38,365 nucleotides of DNA from an uncultured Prevotella sp. (GTDB lineage: Bacteria > Bacteroidota > Bacteroidia > Bacteroidales > Bacteroidaceae): the NCBI GenBank assembly GCA_900322095.1, contig ONYS01000012.1, positions 1 through 38,365 on the forward strand. Reading direction: 5' to 3'. Both the position numbers and the translations under genes were made by a program. This document shows, one piece after another, positions 17,449 through 26,064 of this stretch. Position 1 is the first letter of the stretch. Every line of letters starts with the position of its first letter. Below the pieces are notes generated by a model. The model saw only the letters and a program-made list of their open reading frames with translations. It searched no databases and was not told the DNA's origin.

Positions 17449-17789
17449 TCAAGCGCTCCTTTCCGCCAGGCATAAGCCAAGCCAAAAACTAATACCAAAA
17501 GGAAGAACCCGATTGTCAGCAGAGCCAAAGGACCAGCCTGCCGGACAACCACGGCCCAGGGATAAAGAAACACTGTCTCGACGTCGAACATCAGGAAAAG
17601 GATAGCGAAGAGATAATAGCCGATGTGGACGGGAATCCACGACGACCCGCGCGTGGGAATACCACACTCGAAGGGCTCTCCTTTTACCGGATTGTAAGAG
17701 CGCGGTCCCAGCAGCTTGGCAATGACGAAAGCGCCTGCCACAAGCACTAGAGCCGTGATAAAGACGGTAACTAAAAAAGTGAAATACAT
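17439..17789 (-). CDS. nuoA: Complex I subunit A
   Basis: A 116-residue subunit with three membrane helices. [22 protein letters not shown] (about residues 28-49) includes the loop cysteine used as a marker of the active/deactive transition in mitochondria, and [23 protein letters not shown] is the conserved second helix with its acidic pair. It is the first gene of the operon, with a leader of about 130 nt. Confidence 0.95.
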   Translation of the reverse strand: MYFTFLVTVFITALVLVAGAFVIAKLLGPRSYNPVKGEPFECGIPTRGSSWIPVHIGYYLFAILFLMFDVETVFLYPWAVVVRQAGPLALLTIGFFLLVLVFGLAYAWRKGALEWK

Positions 17790-17916
17790 AAACTTATAAC
17801 GTTATTAACATTTTCTTGTTTCTTGAGCTCGAAAGCATAAGTTTATCGGTGCACCGACGCCTCGGTTGATCGGACCGTTCAAAATGGAGACAGTGCTGTC
17901 GATAACAATGCGATGG

Positions 17917-17924
17917 CAAAGTTA
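17917..17924 (-). promoter_or_regulatory. -7 box of the nuo operon promoter
   Basis: The minus strand reads TAACTTTG, a perfect TAnnTTTG. At the expected -33 position there is only a partial match (CATG in place of TTTG), so the promoter may need help from a regulator. Transcription would start near 17911, leaving a leader of about 120 nt that includes the palindrome CGGTGCACCG. Confidence 0.5.
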
Positions 17925-18314
17925 ATAATTATTTCGGTAATAACATGGTCTTTAACAAAAAATCTTCGCTTTTCGACGCTTTTTCTTAAATATCGTTTTG
18001 TAATATCGAGTTTGCAAAACGGCAATTACGAAAAATCACCAAAATTGGACCCGAATTCAAATTGACCTAACCACGAGAAGATTAAAATTGCGAGCAAACA
18101 ATGAGGCCAAAATTTCAAAGCTTGGACTCCGGAGAACATGACATTATCATAGCAAGGCGATGTCATTGAATGAGGATAGACTTGAATAGTTAAGTAGAAC
18201 GATTTGAATGCAAATTTAGTTTTATTATTCTTAAAATTTCAAGCGTCTCAGCAAAGTATACGGAGAAAACAGTAATTTTGGGTCAGTTATTCGGTTTTTG
18301 CTAACCATAAGTTT
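17925..18314. other. AT-rich intergenic region upstream of nuo and of the small ORF
   Basis: About 390 nt without a convincing gene in any frame. I see no terminator and no 22-bp repeat. A plus-strand TAATTTTG at 18273-18280 may serve the small ORF that follows. Confidence 0.5.
18273..18280 (+). promoter_or_regulatory. Possible -7 box upstream of the small ORF and CPBP gene
   Basis: TAATTTTG fits TAnnTTTG, but no TTTG lies 19-20 nt upstream. It is 34 nt before the ATG at 18315. Confidence 0.3.
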
Positions 18315-18413
18315 ATGAATGGAATTTATTGGAAGAGCGTGAAGCAACGGATCGAGGACTTCCTAGACAAGGTCTACGACTGCATACTTATCTTCACCGA
18401 CTGGTTGGGATGA
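18315..18413 (+). CDS. Small ORF (32 aa) of unknown function
   Basis: ATG at 18315, stop at 18411-18413. The peptide begins MNGIYWKSVKQRIEDFLDKV and ends in an aromatic, hydrophobic stretch (YDCILIFTDWLG), so it could be an amphipathic or membrane-associated peptide. The G+C content over 18340-18413 is clearly higher than the AT-rich flanks and resembles coding DNA. It lies 60 nt upstream of a CPBP-family protease gene on the same strand. It might equally be the relic of a longer gene. I do not recognise it. Confidence 0.4.
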   Translation: MNGIYWKSVKQRIEDFLDKVYDCILIFTDWLG

Positions 18414-18473
18414 TGAGTGTGCGGAGATATGGTATATTGTGACGTAATAACATAAGACCAATCGAGATAAAAG

Positions 18474-19289
18474 ATGGAAAGCAGGAACCAAAATTTGTTT
18501 AAAGCATTAAAACTTTATCTGCTTTATGTTCTTATAGTGCTGATAGCAACACCTCTTGCCGTTTACATAATTTCTTTTCTTGCGGAGAATTATTTATTCG
18601 GACAGAATGTTTCTTTTGAGTCAATCTCGGACAGCAGTATCTTAGACGACATTATTCTTATATTGGGCAACCTGCTTATCATCTTGCTCTTCCTCAAAAA
18701 GAGATGGACCAATGTAAATGAGTCATGCAGCAGAACAGCAATGGCATCTTTTGATAAAGGGTTGCTGTTGTGGATTTTAATATTGGAACTTTCGGCTATA
18801 CTTCCGACTAATCTTTTCGTTGGCATTCTTAATCTCAGCGATTTTGACGCTGCAACTTCTGACAGCGCGACGAGCATGGCTGCGGTTGTTGGGATATGCC
18901 TGCTGGCACCGTTTGCCGAAGAACTGGTTATGCGTGGAGGCGTCGAGGAGCATCTCCTCCAATGGAAGCACAGCCCTGCTCTTGCGATTGTGTTGTCTTC
19001 ATTGCTCTGGAGCGTGCTGCACTTCTCTCCCAGTTTGATAATCTCAGCCTTTCTTTCTGGCTTATTGTTGGGCTGGGTGTACTATCGGACCCGTAATGTC
19101 TTGGCCTGTTTCTTAATGCACATGGTCAACAATACGGCCTCATGTATTGGCGAGTGGCTAATACCTGATGACACCACCAGTCTTGACATCTTGTTTCAGA
19201 CCCGTGTGATAATCATTACGTTGTTTGGCATCGTGCTAATGATTGCATCGTTGGTTAACATACAGAAGAGAACATCTCCAATGGCATAG
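18474..19289 (+). CDS. CPBP family intramembrane glutamic protease
   Basis: A 271-residue protein with about seven to eight hydrophobic segments. It has the CPBP (ABI, Rce1-like) motifs: EELVMR (E149, E150, R154), a WSVLH motif (H183, with W where F is common) and HMVNN (H216, N220). The family includes CAAX-prenyl endopeptidases, bacteriocin self-immunity proteins and maturation proteases. The substrate here is unknown. The small ORF just upstream is a candidate partner by position only. The gene is convergent with the HAD gene. Confidence 0.87.
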   Translation: MESRNQNLFKALKLYLLYVLIVLIATPLAVYIISFLAENYLFGQNVSFESISDSSILDDIILILGNLLIILLFLKKRWTNVNESCSRTAMASFDKGLLLWILILELSAILPTNLFVGILNLSDFDAATSDSATSMAAVVGICLLAPFAEELVMRGGVEEHLLQWKHSPALAIVLSSLLWSVLHFSPSLIISAFLSGLLLGWVYYRTRNVLACFLMHMVNNTASCIGEWLIPDDTTSLDILFQTRVIIITLFGIVLMIASLVNIQKRTSPMA

Positions 19290-19353
19290 GAACATGTAGA
19301 GCCATGTGATCTATTGTTATCCAACGAAGGTATAAGAGCGGGACGACCTATAA

Positions 19354-19995
19354 CTACAATGTTTCCAGCCAACGGACAAGAGCTTCAGGCGCTGTATAGT
19401 CGCTGATGACATAATCAGCCAGCTCTCCAATAGCCTGCGGCGGATTGGTTGTGGCCAGTCCGACGACTTTCATGCCCGCAGCTCTGAGAGACTTGAGTCC
19501 ATTGAAACTATCCTCAAAGCCAACACACTCTTCAGGACTCAGGGCGAAGCGTTCTGCCGCCTTGAGGTATGGGTCGGGCGAAGGCTTTGACTCATTGAAG
19601 TCCTCTGCGGTAAGAATTTCCTTGAACAAGCGTTTAAAATCAGGATACCGACGATAGACTTGAGCCATCTTCATCTGATTGCTGCTCGTCACAAGAGCCG
19701 TATCGGCGCCTTTGTTGTCGAGCCACTTAATGAAATCAAGAAAGCCGGGGACATACGGAAAATCCATGTGTGCCTCAAAATCGTTAAGACGGCTGACAAC
19801 GTCATCGCGCTCCGCCGCCAACTGATCGGAAAAATAAGTATCGAGGATCTGTGGCAAGGTCTGACCTTTAATCTGCTTGGCAAAATCGGGTATCCCTGGC
19901 AGCAATCGCTTACCCACTTCACCCCAAAATTGAGAATATAATGGCTCTGTATTGAAAACTACACCATCGAGATCGAAAAAAAATCCTTTGCGCAT
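19354..19995 (-). CDS. HAD-superfamily hydrolase, beta-phosphoglucomutase-like
   Basis: A 213-residue HAD protein with all four motifs: FFDLDGVVFNTEP (nucleophile D8, acid D10), TSS at 103-105, K137 in ESKPSPDPY and GFEDS (E161, D162). An alpha-helical cap lies between residues 15 and 85. This is the subclass that holds beta-phosphoglucomutase and sugar-phosphate phosphatases, and the precise substrate cannot be read from the sequence. It starts 12 nt after the tetR stop, so the two are probably co-transcribed. Confidence 0.87.
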   Translation of the reverse strand: MRKGFFFDLDGVVFNTEPLYSQFWGEVGKRLLPGIPDFAKQIKGQTLPQILDTYFSDQLAAERDDVVSRLNDFEAHMDFPYVPGFLDFIKWLDNKGADTALVTSSNQMKMAQVYRRYPDFKRLFKEILTAEDFNESKPSPDPYLKAAERFALSPEECVGFEDSFNGLKSLRAAGMKVVGLATTNPPQAIGELADYVISDYTAPEALVRWLETL

Positions 19996-20007
19996 TATTA
20001 AAGAGAG

Positions 20008-20649
20008 TTATTGATGAGGGGGCTGTTCCCTTAACCGATTGATGATCATGTCTATTTTATTGATTCCTTTCTCTGTGGAAATACCACGCATCCAAACAAA
20101 AAGAAGGTTGCGAAAGATGATGGGCAATTCGAATTGCTTGAAAAGTTCCGTCTTCATTATGTTGTCGACTGAAATCTGAAAAATCCTCCCCAGCAAATCC
20201 ATGTCAATGTCTGTACGGATATAACCCTGTTGTTGAGCCAGCCCAATGAAATACTTACCATCATCTCCTCTCACCTTTCGATAGGCAAGAAGATAATCCA
20301 ACACACGCTTATAGCGCCCCAACTCGGTAAAAAAAGCGGGATTGGCACTAGACATAGAAGCCAGGCGGATCTGTATGAAGTCAACAAGCATCTCCATAAC
20401 GTCGGCTTTGCAATCTTCCCTATGGGCCAATATCTCCTCATGCTCCTTTTCGCAGCTGTACTTGACACATTCGTAAAGTAGCTCTTCCTTGTCTTTGAAG
20501 ATTTCATAGAGCGTACGTTTCGATATCCCCAACTGCTTGGCAATATCATCCATTCTGACAGCGCGCAGTCCACGCTGAAAAAACTCTTTCAGCGCAGTGG
20601 TGAGGATTCGCTCACGCAGTTCTTTTCTATATGCTGTTGGTTCTGTCAT
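20008..20649 (-). CDS. TetR/AcrR family transcriptional regulator
   Basis: A 213-residue regulator. The N-terminal helix-turn-helix spans about residues 10-56 (ILTTALKEFFQRGLRAVRMDDIAKQLGISKRTLYEIFKDKEEL), a strong TetR signature. The C-terminal ligand and dimer domain is divergent, as usual. It forms an operon with the HAD gene and faces away from the malic enzyme gene. The repeat at 20848-20935 lies between the two divergent genes and could be its operator, but that is untested. Confidence 0.9.
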   Translation of the reverse strand: MTEPTAYRKELRERILTTALKEFFQRGLRAVRMDDIAKQLGISKRTLYEIFKDKEELLYECVKYSCEKEHEEILAHREDCKADVMEMLVDFIQIRLASMSSANPAFFTELGRYKRVLDYLLAYRKVRGDDGKYFIGLAQQQGYIRTDIDMDLLGRIFQISVDNIMKTELFKQFELPIIFRNLLFVWMRGISTEKGINKIDMIINRLREQPPHQ

Positions 20650-20685
20650 ACTGTTTTGAAATTATCTGCCTGTACTTCTCGGTTG

Positions 20686-20693
20686 CAAAATTA
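20686..20693 (-). promoter_or_regulatory. Possible -7 box of the tetR-HAD operon
   Basis: The minus strand reads TAATTTTG, a TAnnTTTG match 37 nt before the start codon. No TTTG stands at the usual -33 distance. Confidence 0.4.
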
Positions 20694-20847
20694 CAAAAAA
20701 CTCTCCAAACCCGTAGAGTTTTATTGTTAATTTTTCTGTGAAGATATTGCTCCATAGTTATGAGATATTGCACTCGCCGGAAATTTTCGCCGAGTTGACA
20801 CAAGAGAAGAGAACACCGGACATTCTATAAAAAGCGAGTTCACATGC

Positions 20848-20935
20848 TTGCTGGCAACTGACAGCAGAACTGCTGACAACTGTGAGCAGATCTGCTGACA
20901 ATTGAGAGCAGAACTGCTGACAGCTGTCAGCAATT
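20848..20935. repeat. 22-bp tandem repeat, four units, palindromic
   Basis: Four units start at 20848, 20870, 20892 and 20914, with an exact 22-bp period and a consensus near CTGCTGACAAYTGWGAGCAGAW. Units one and two agree at 17 of 22 positions. The array holds perfect palindromes: GCAGATCTGC across a unit junction and CTGACAGCTGTCAG in the last unit. It lies between the divergent tetR and malic enzyme genes. The period is not a multiple of three, which argues against coding. Confidence 0.75.
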
Positions 20936-21178
20936 GATTTCTTCCTTTGTAGCATTCATCAACTCTGCGGTTTTCAGTGTAGATTCCGCTTCCGGCTACA
21001 AAGGTTGCACACAGATTTATATACGCTATATTCTGTCACAGACAAGCAAGAAGGGAAGAACTATTGCAGAAAGCTTACAACGAAAGAGATACATCATAAA
21101 TGTAGTAACAATGAAACATGAATAATATAAATATCGTTAACAATAGACAATCTCAATAACAAAAAAAAGAAACTATGT

Positions 21179-21209
21179 TTTGCACTTCGACCGATTTGCA
21201 TTAACTTTG
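21179..21209 (+). promoter_or_regulatory. Promoter of the malic enzyme gene
   Basis: TTTG (21179-21182), 19 nt, then TAACTTTG (21202-21209). It fixes the start codon: the frame is open back to 21180, but that ATG lies within the promoter, so translation must begin at 21240. Confidence 0.8.
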
Positions 21210-21239
21210 CAATCATTAAGAGAAAGCAATAGAACGAAT

Positions 21240-23537
21240 ATGGTAAAGATTACAAAAGAGGCTGCCCTTGAATATCACGAGGGCAACAGACCTGGTAAGA
21301 TTGAAGTGAAGCCCACCAAACCTTACCGTACCCAAACTGATTTGTCGCTGGCTTATTCACCGGGCGTGGCATATCCATGTTTGGAAATTCAAAAAAATCC
21401 CGATGACGTATACAAGTACACCGACAAAGGCAACCTGGTCGCTGTAATCTCCAACGGTACTGCCGTTTTGGGTCTTGGCGATATTGGTGCCATGAGTGGT
21501 AAGCCTGTTATGGAAGGCAAGGGACTGCTCTTTAAGATATACGGTGGCATCGATGTATTCGACATTGAAGTAGCCGAGAAAGACCCCGTCAAGTTCTGCG
21601 AGGCCGTAGAGAAAATTGCACCGTCATTCGGTGGTATCAACCTTGAGGACATTAAGGCTCCCGAATGCTTCTATATAGAAGAAAGGTTGAAGAAGAACCT
21701 TGACATCCCCGTGATGCACGATGACCAGCACGGCACGGCTATCATTTCATCCGCAGGACTGCTGAACGCTCTCGAAGTGGCCAACAAGAAGATTGAGGAC
21801 GTCAAGATTGTTGTCAACGGTGCTGGAGCCGCAGCCATCAGCTGTACAAAACTCTACGTCTCTTTGGGCGCCAAGAAAGAGAACATTATCATGATAGACT
21901 CCAAGGGTGTCATCACCACTGACCGCCCCAACCTCACGCCACAGAAAGCGCTGTTCGCTACCGACCGCCGCGACGTGCACAACCTTGCCGAAGCTATTGT
22001 TGGCGCCGACGTCTTCCTGGGTCTGTCAAAAGGCAATATCCTCACACAAGATATGGTGCGTGCAATGGCTCCCAACCCCATCGTGTTCGCACTGGCCAAC
22101 CCTGTGCCTGAGATCTCCTACGAGGATGCAGTCGCCGCACGCCCCGATGTTCTGATTTCTACAGGCCGTTCCGACTATCCCAACCAGATCAACAACGTCA
22201 TTGGCTTCCCCTACATCTTCCGTGGTGCCCTCGACGTTCACGCCCGTGCCATCAACGAGGAGATGAAGCTCGCCGCCGTGAAGGCCATCGCAGGACTGGC
22301 AAAGCAGCCCATCCCCGATGTAGTGAATGAAGTATATCATGTCAACGACCTTCAGTTCGGTCCGAAGTATTTCATCCCGAAGCCTGTAGATCCACGCCTC
22401 ATCACCGAAGTCTCTACTGCCGTCGCCAAGGCAGCCATTGAGAGTGGTGTAGCCCGTCGCACGATTACTGATTGGGATGCTTATAAGCAGCACCTGCGTG
22501 AGATGCTTGGACAGGAAACCAAGCTCACGCGCAATCTTCACGCTACCGCAGCCCTTCACCCGCAGCGCGTAGTGTTTGCCGAAGGCGGTCACCCCACGAT
22601 GATGAAGGCTGCCGTACAGGCAAAGCAGGAAGGTATCTGCCATCCAATACTGCTTGGCAATCCCGACCGTCTGAACCGCTTGGCCAACCGTCTGAAACTG
22701 AATCTCGACGGAGTGGAAATCATCGATATGCGTGCCGACAACGAGCAAGGCCGCCGCGCCACCTATGCAAAGCACTTGGCTGAGAAATGCGCTCGTCGCG
22801 GTTACTCATTCGAGGAGGCCTACGATAAGATGTACGAGCGCAACTACTTTGGTATGTCGATGGTGGAGCAAGGCGATGCCGATGCCTTCATCACGGGTCT
22901 GTATACCAAGTACTCCAACACAATCAAGGTAGCCAAGGAGGTCGTCGGTATTCGTCCCGAATACAAGACTTTCGCCACCATGCATATTCTGAACACCAAA
23001 CGTGGTGTCTATTATCTGGCCGATACGCTGATCAACCGTCATCCTGATGAGAACGTACTCTACGACATCGCCAAGCTGGCTGCCAACAGCGTACGCTTCT
23101 TCAGCGAGACGCCTGTGATAGCCATGGTGAGCTACTCCAACTTCGGTACCGACGACCAGGGCTCTCCAGTGAAAGTACATCAGGCTGTTGAGCGCATGCA
23201 ACAGGAATATCCCAATCTGGCCATCGACGGCGAGATGCAGGTCAACTTCGCCCTGGACACAAATCTGCGCGACGCCCGCTATCCCTTCACGCGGCTCTAT
23301 GGCAAGAAGGTCAATACGCTCGTCTTCCCCAACATGTCGTCGGCCAACAGTTCCTACATGCTCATGAAGGAACTCGATCCTGACATCGAGACCATTGGCC
23401 CGATCCAGATGGGCTTGAACAAACCTATTCACTTCACCGACTTCGAGGCTTCGGTGCGCGATGTGGTCAACGTTACCGCAGTGGCCGTCATCGACGCTTA
23501 TGTCGAGAAGATCAAAGAGGCCAGAAAAGACAAGTAA
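21240..23537 (+). CDS. maeB: NADP-dependent malic enzyme with phosphotransacetylase-like C-terminal domain
   Basis: A 765-residue MaeB-type enzyme. It decarboxylates malate to pyruvate and makes NAD(P)H. Residues 1 to about 420 form the malic enzyme: TDLSLAYSPGVAYPC, HDDQHGTAI (metal and substrate region) and VVNGAGAAAISC (nucleotide fold). Residues from about 430 form a phosphate acetyltransferase-like domain (VVFAEGGHPTMMKAA..., ending with LVFPNMSSANSSYMLMKEL). In MaeB this domain is mainly regulatory, with acetyl-CoA as effector in E. coli. Start at 21240 (MVKITKEAALEYHEG) follows from the promoter. It is transcribed alone and closed by two terminators. Confidence 0.95.
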   Translation: MVKITKEAALEYHEGNRPGKIEVKPTKPYRTQTDLSLAYSPGVAYPCLEIQKNPDDVYKYTDKGNLVAVISNGTAVLGLGDIGAMSGKPVMEGKGLLFKIYGGIDVFDIEVAEKDPVKFCEAVEKIAPSFGGINLEDIKAPECFYIEERLKKNLDIPVMHDDQHGTAIISSAGLLNALEVANKKIEDVKIVVNGAGAAAISCTKLYVSLGAKKENIIMIDSKGVITTDRPNLTPQKALFATDRRDVHNLAEAIVGADVFLGLSKGNILTQDMVRAMAPNPIVFALANPVPEISYEDAVAARPDVLISTGRSDYPNQINNVIGFPYIFRGALDVHARAINEEMKLAAVKAIAGLAKQPIPDVVNEVYHVNDLQFGPKYFIPKPVDPRLITEVSTAVAKAAIESGVARRTITDWDAYKQHLREMLGQETKLTRNLHATAALHPQRVVFAEGGHPTMMKAAVQAKQEGICHPILLGNPDRLNRLANRLKLNLDGVEIIDMRADNEQGRRATYAKHLAEKCARRGYSFEEAYDKMYERNYFGMSMVEQGDADAFITGLYTKYSNTIKVAKEVVGIRPEYKTFATMHILNTKRGVYYLADTLINRHPDENVLYDIAKLAANSVRFFSETPVIAMVSYSNFGTDDQGSPVKVHQAVERMQQEYPNLAIDGEMQVNFALDTNLRDARYPFTRLYGKKVNTLVFPNMSSANSSYMLMKELDPDIETIGPIQMGLNKPIHFTDFEASVRDVVNVTAVAVIDAYVEKIKEARKDK

Positions 23538-23547
23538 ACCAAACAGC

Positions 23548-23596
23548 TAACTCCCTCTCTTTTCTTCCTATAAAATAGGATGAGAGGGGGAGTTAA
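23548..23596 (+). terminator. First terminator after maeB
   Basis: TAACTCCCTCTC pairs with GAGAGGGGGAGTTA with a small bulge, around an A/T-rich loop. A T-rich stretch follows. Confidence 0.75.
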
Positions 23597-23619
23597 CTTT
23601 ACTTTTTAACTTCTCCTAC

Positions 23620-23655
23620 AAGTTTCCTTCTTAAAGAGAGGAAACTTTTTTTTCT
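23620..23655 (+). terminator. Second terminator after maeB
   Basis: AAGTTTCC (23620-23627) pairs with GGAAACTT (23639-23646), followed by a long T-run. Together with the hairpin just before, this makes a tandem terminator that separates maeB from the next operon. Confidence 0.8.
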
Positions 23656-23683
23656 TTCCATCCCTTACGTCGAATAATTTTAT

Positions 23684-23691
23684 TATTTTTG
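23684..23691 (+). promoter_or_regulatory. -7 box of the cytidylate-kinase-like operon
   Basis: TATTTTTG fits TAnnTTTG, 37 nt before the ATG at 23729. No good -33 TTTG is seen, only T-rich sequence. Confidence 0.45.
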
Positions 23692-23728
23692 CAAGCAGAT
23701 AAACTTAGCATACAACAAACCGACGATA

Positions 23729-24355
23729 ATGGATAGAATCATCATCACTATAGGACGACAGATTGGATCAGGTGGCAGAGACGTTGCCAAATGGCTCGCT
23801 GGGGAATTCAACTGCAAGTTCTACGACAAGGAGATTCTTAATCTGGCAGCAAAAGAGAGTGGATTCAAAGAAAGTTTTTTTGAGCAGAACGATGAGAAAA
23901 AAGACTTTTTCCTCTCAGCGGCTCATTTCCGCAATCCATTTTTCCCCTCCAACGACTACAATGAGAATGCCTTCTCGCCAGAAAAGCTCTATCAATTTCA
24001 AAGCAACGCCATCCTGAAAGCGGCTCAAAAGGGCAATTGCGTATTTGTTGGCCGCACTGCCGACTATATTCTCCGCGATATGGACAATGTGGTCAACATC
24101 TTCATCACAGCCAATATCGACCAGCGCATCCAGAATATTTGCAGGCGCAAGGGCATCGACCGCAAAGCCGCCCGCAAAATGATTAAGGATGGTGAGGAAG
24201 GTCGCGCATCCTACTATAATTATTACACGGGCAAACAATGGGGACATAGCGAGAGCTACGACCTATGCGTAAACTCATCCATACTCGGCATTGAGCAAAC
24301 CGAAAAGTTCATCGCCGACTATGTCAGAGCGTTTATAGATTCAAGAAAGAAATGA
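23729..24355 (+). CDS. Cytidylate kinase-like family protein
   Basis: A 208-residue P-loop-type protein of the cytidylate_kin2 family. It begins RIIITIGRQIGSGGRDVAKWLA, a modified Walker A (GRQIGSGG), then YDKEIL, GRTADYILRD near residue 110, and ICRRKGIDRKAARKMIKDGEEGRASYYNYYTGKQWG, the LID-like region. This family is common in Firmicutes and Bacteroidota. It is probably a nucleoside or small-molecule kinase, but its substrate has not been shown to be CMP. The stop overlaps the start of the next gene (ATGA). Confidence 0.87.
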   Translation: MDRIIITIGRQIGSGGRDVAKWLAGEFNCKFYDKEILNLAAKESGFKESFFEQNDEKKDFFLSAAHFRNPFFPSNDYNENAFSPEKLYQFQSNAILKAAQKGNCVFVGRTADYILRDMDNVVNIFITANIDQRIQNICRRKGIDRKAARKMIKDGEEGRASYYNYYTGKQWGHSESYDLCVNSSILGIEQTEKFIADYVRAFIDSRKK

Positions 24356-24852
24356 AGCGCATCGGCATTATCTCAGACACCCACGGCTATTGGGATGATA
24401 AATATGAGACCTATCTTGGCGATGTAGACGAGATTTGGCATGCTGGCGACATTGGTACCACAGAACTTGCCGACAGGTTCGAGGCTATGAAGCCCGTCTT
24501 CAGGGCCGTATGCGGAAACTGCGACGGCGGTGACCTGAGAATACGCTATCCAGAGATTCTGCGTTTCAAGTGCGAGGATGTTGATGTACTTCTGAAGCAC
24601 ATCGGCGGCTATCCTGGCCACTACGACCGCAGCATCGCCCAAAAGCTCTATGCCGCTCCGCCACAGCTGTTCGTCTGCGGACACTCACACATTCTGAAAG
24701 TGCAGTTCGACAAGACGTTACAGCTCCTCCATATCAATCCCGGTGCAGCAGGCATCATGGGCTGGCACAAGGAACGTACATTGGTGAGACTCGTCATCGA
24801 CGGCAGCGAAATGAAAGACTGCGAGGTCATCACCCTCAAGCCACGCCGCTAA
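24352..24852 (+). CDS. YfcE/MJ0936-type metallophosphoesterase
   Basis: A 166-residue calcineurin-like phosphoesterase. Metal-binding motifs are complete: D9 and H11 (SDTHG), D33 (HAGDIG), N56 (CGNCDG), H83 and H111-S-H113 (CGHSH). The family hydrolyses phosphodiesters, and its natural substrates are mostly unknown. Translation is coupled to the upstream kinase-like gene. Confidence 0.88.
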   Translation: MKRIGIISDTHGYWDDKYETYLGDVDEIWHAGDIGTTELADRFEAMKPVFRAVCGNCDGGDLRIRYPEILRFKCEDVDVLLKHIGGYPGHYDRSIAQKLYAAPPQLFVCGHSHILKVQFDKTLQLLHINPGAAGIMGWHKERTLVRLVIDGSEMKDCEVITLKPRR

Positions 24853-24889
24853 GTTCTGCTGACAAACAAAAAAAATCAACAAAACATCA

Positions 24890-26062
24890 ATGAATATGAA
24901 AACTTATTTGGTAACTGGAGCTGCAGGCTTCATTGGTTCAAACTTCATCAAGTACCTTCTGCACAAGAAATACAAAGATGCTGACATCAAGGTCGTCATT
25001 CTTGATGCACTCACCTATGCCGGCAATCTGGGAACCATTAAGGATGATATCGACAACAAGCGTTGCTTTTTCGTGAAAGGCGACATCCGCGACCGTCAGC
25101 TGGCCGACAAGTTGTTTGCAGAGAACGATATCGACTATGTTGTAAACTTCGCAGCCGAAAGCCACGTGGACCGCAGTATTGAAGACCCACAGCTTTTCCT
25201 CTCGGTCAACATTCTCGGCACCCAGAACCTTCTCGACGCTGCCCGCCGCGCCTGGGTAACCGGCAAGGACGAGCAGGGCTACCCCACATGGAAAGAAGGC
25301 AAGCGCTTCCATCAGGTATCAACCGACGAGGTCTACGGCAGCCTTGGCGCAGAGGGATATTTCACAGAGAAGACTCCTCTGCAGCCTCACAGCCCCTACA
25401 GCGCCAGCAAGACTTCGGCCGACCTGTTCGTAATGGCCTATCGCGACACCTACCACATGCCGGTGAGCATCACACGCTGCTCAAACAACTACGGTCCCTA
25501 CCACTTCCCCGAGAAACTCATCCCACTGATCATCAACAATATCCTGGCCGGCAAGAAGTTGCCTGTCTATGGCGAGGGACTCAACGTCAGAGACTGGCTC
25601 TACGTGGAAGACCACTGCAAGGCTATCGATATGGTGGTGCGCGAAGGACGTAATGGTGAGATCTACAACGTTGGTGGACACAATGAGATGAAAAACATCG
25701 ACATCGTGAAACTCACCATCAAGACCATCCACGACATGATGGCTGAGGACAAGAACCTGCGCAAAGTGCTGAAGAAGCAGGTAAAGGACGCCAACGGCGA
25801 CATCGACATCAGTTGGATCAACGATGATCTGATAACTCACGTAGCCGACCGTCTGGGCCACGACGCACGCTATGCCATCGACCCGACAAAAATCAAGAAC
25901 GAGCTGGGCTGGTATCCTGAGACGAAGTTTGCCGACGGCATCGTGAAGACCATCCGCTGGAACCTTGACAACCAGAAATGGGTAGAGGAAGTGACGAGCG
26001 GCGACTATCAGAAGTATTACGACATCATGTACGGCAAGGACCGCCACGGAAAAGAGATTTGA
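24890..26062 (+). CDS. rmlB: dTDP-glucose 4,6-dehydratase
   Basis: A 390-residue extended SDR enzyme that makes dTDP-4-keto-6-deoxy-glucose. Visible are the NAD-binding GAAGFIG (10-16), TDEVYG with catalytic T145, D146, E147, and YSASK with Y170 and K174, the RmlB set. It is somewhat longer than usual (about 350), with an insert before the C-terminus ([24 protein letters not shown]), as seen in other Bacteroidota RmlB. The start may be at 24890 or 24896. purT begins 2 nt after its stop. The rmlA, rmlC and rmlD genes are not here, so the product probably goes to the aminosugar enzymes downstream and not only to rhamnose. Confidence 0.93.
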   Translation: MNMKTYLVTGAAGFIGSNFIKYLLHKKYKDADIKVVILDALTYAGNLGTIKDDIDNKRCFFVKGDIRDRQLADKLFAENDIDYVVNFAAESHVDRSIEDPQLFLSVNILGTQNLLDAARRAWVTGKDEQGYPTWKEGKRFHQVSTDEVYGSLGAEGYFTEKTPLQPHSPYSASKTSADLFVMAYRDTYHMPVSITRCSNNYGPYHFPEKLIPLIINNILAGKKLPVYGEGLNVRDWLYVEDHCKAIDMVVREGRNGEIYNVGGHNEMKNIDIVKLTIKTIHDMMAEDKNLRKVLKKQVKDANGDIDISWINDDLITHVADRLGHDARYAIDPTKIKNELGWYPETKFADGIVKTIRWNLDNQKWVEEVTSGDYQKYYDIMYGKDRHGKEI

Positions 26063-26064
26063 CT

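Noticed and set aside
20727-20955. Open frames with repeated Ser/Gln/Leu/Cys residues on the minus strand over the repeat array
   Set aside because: They come from the 22-bp array, whose period is not a multiple of three, so the peptide repeats shift frame between units. Their position between two divergent genes also suggests non-coding DNA.
21180-21239. Longer N-terminus for malic enzyme from the ATG at 21180
   Set aside because: That start lies within the promoter (21179-21209); the transcript begins after it, and the family N-terminus matches the ATG at 21240.
25978-26064. N-terminal extension of purT into rmlB
   Set aside because: It would overlap 85 nt of rmlB in another frame, while PurT normally starts at the [13 protein letters not shown] segment at 26065.
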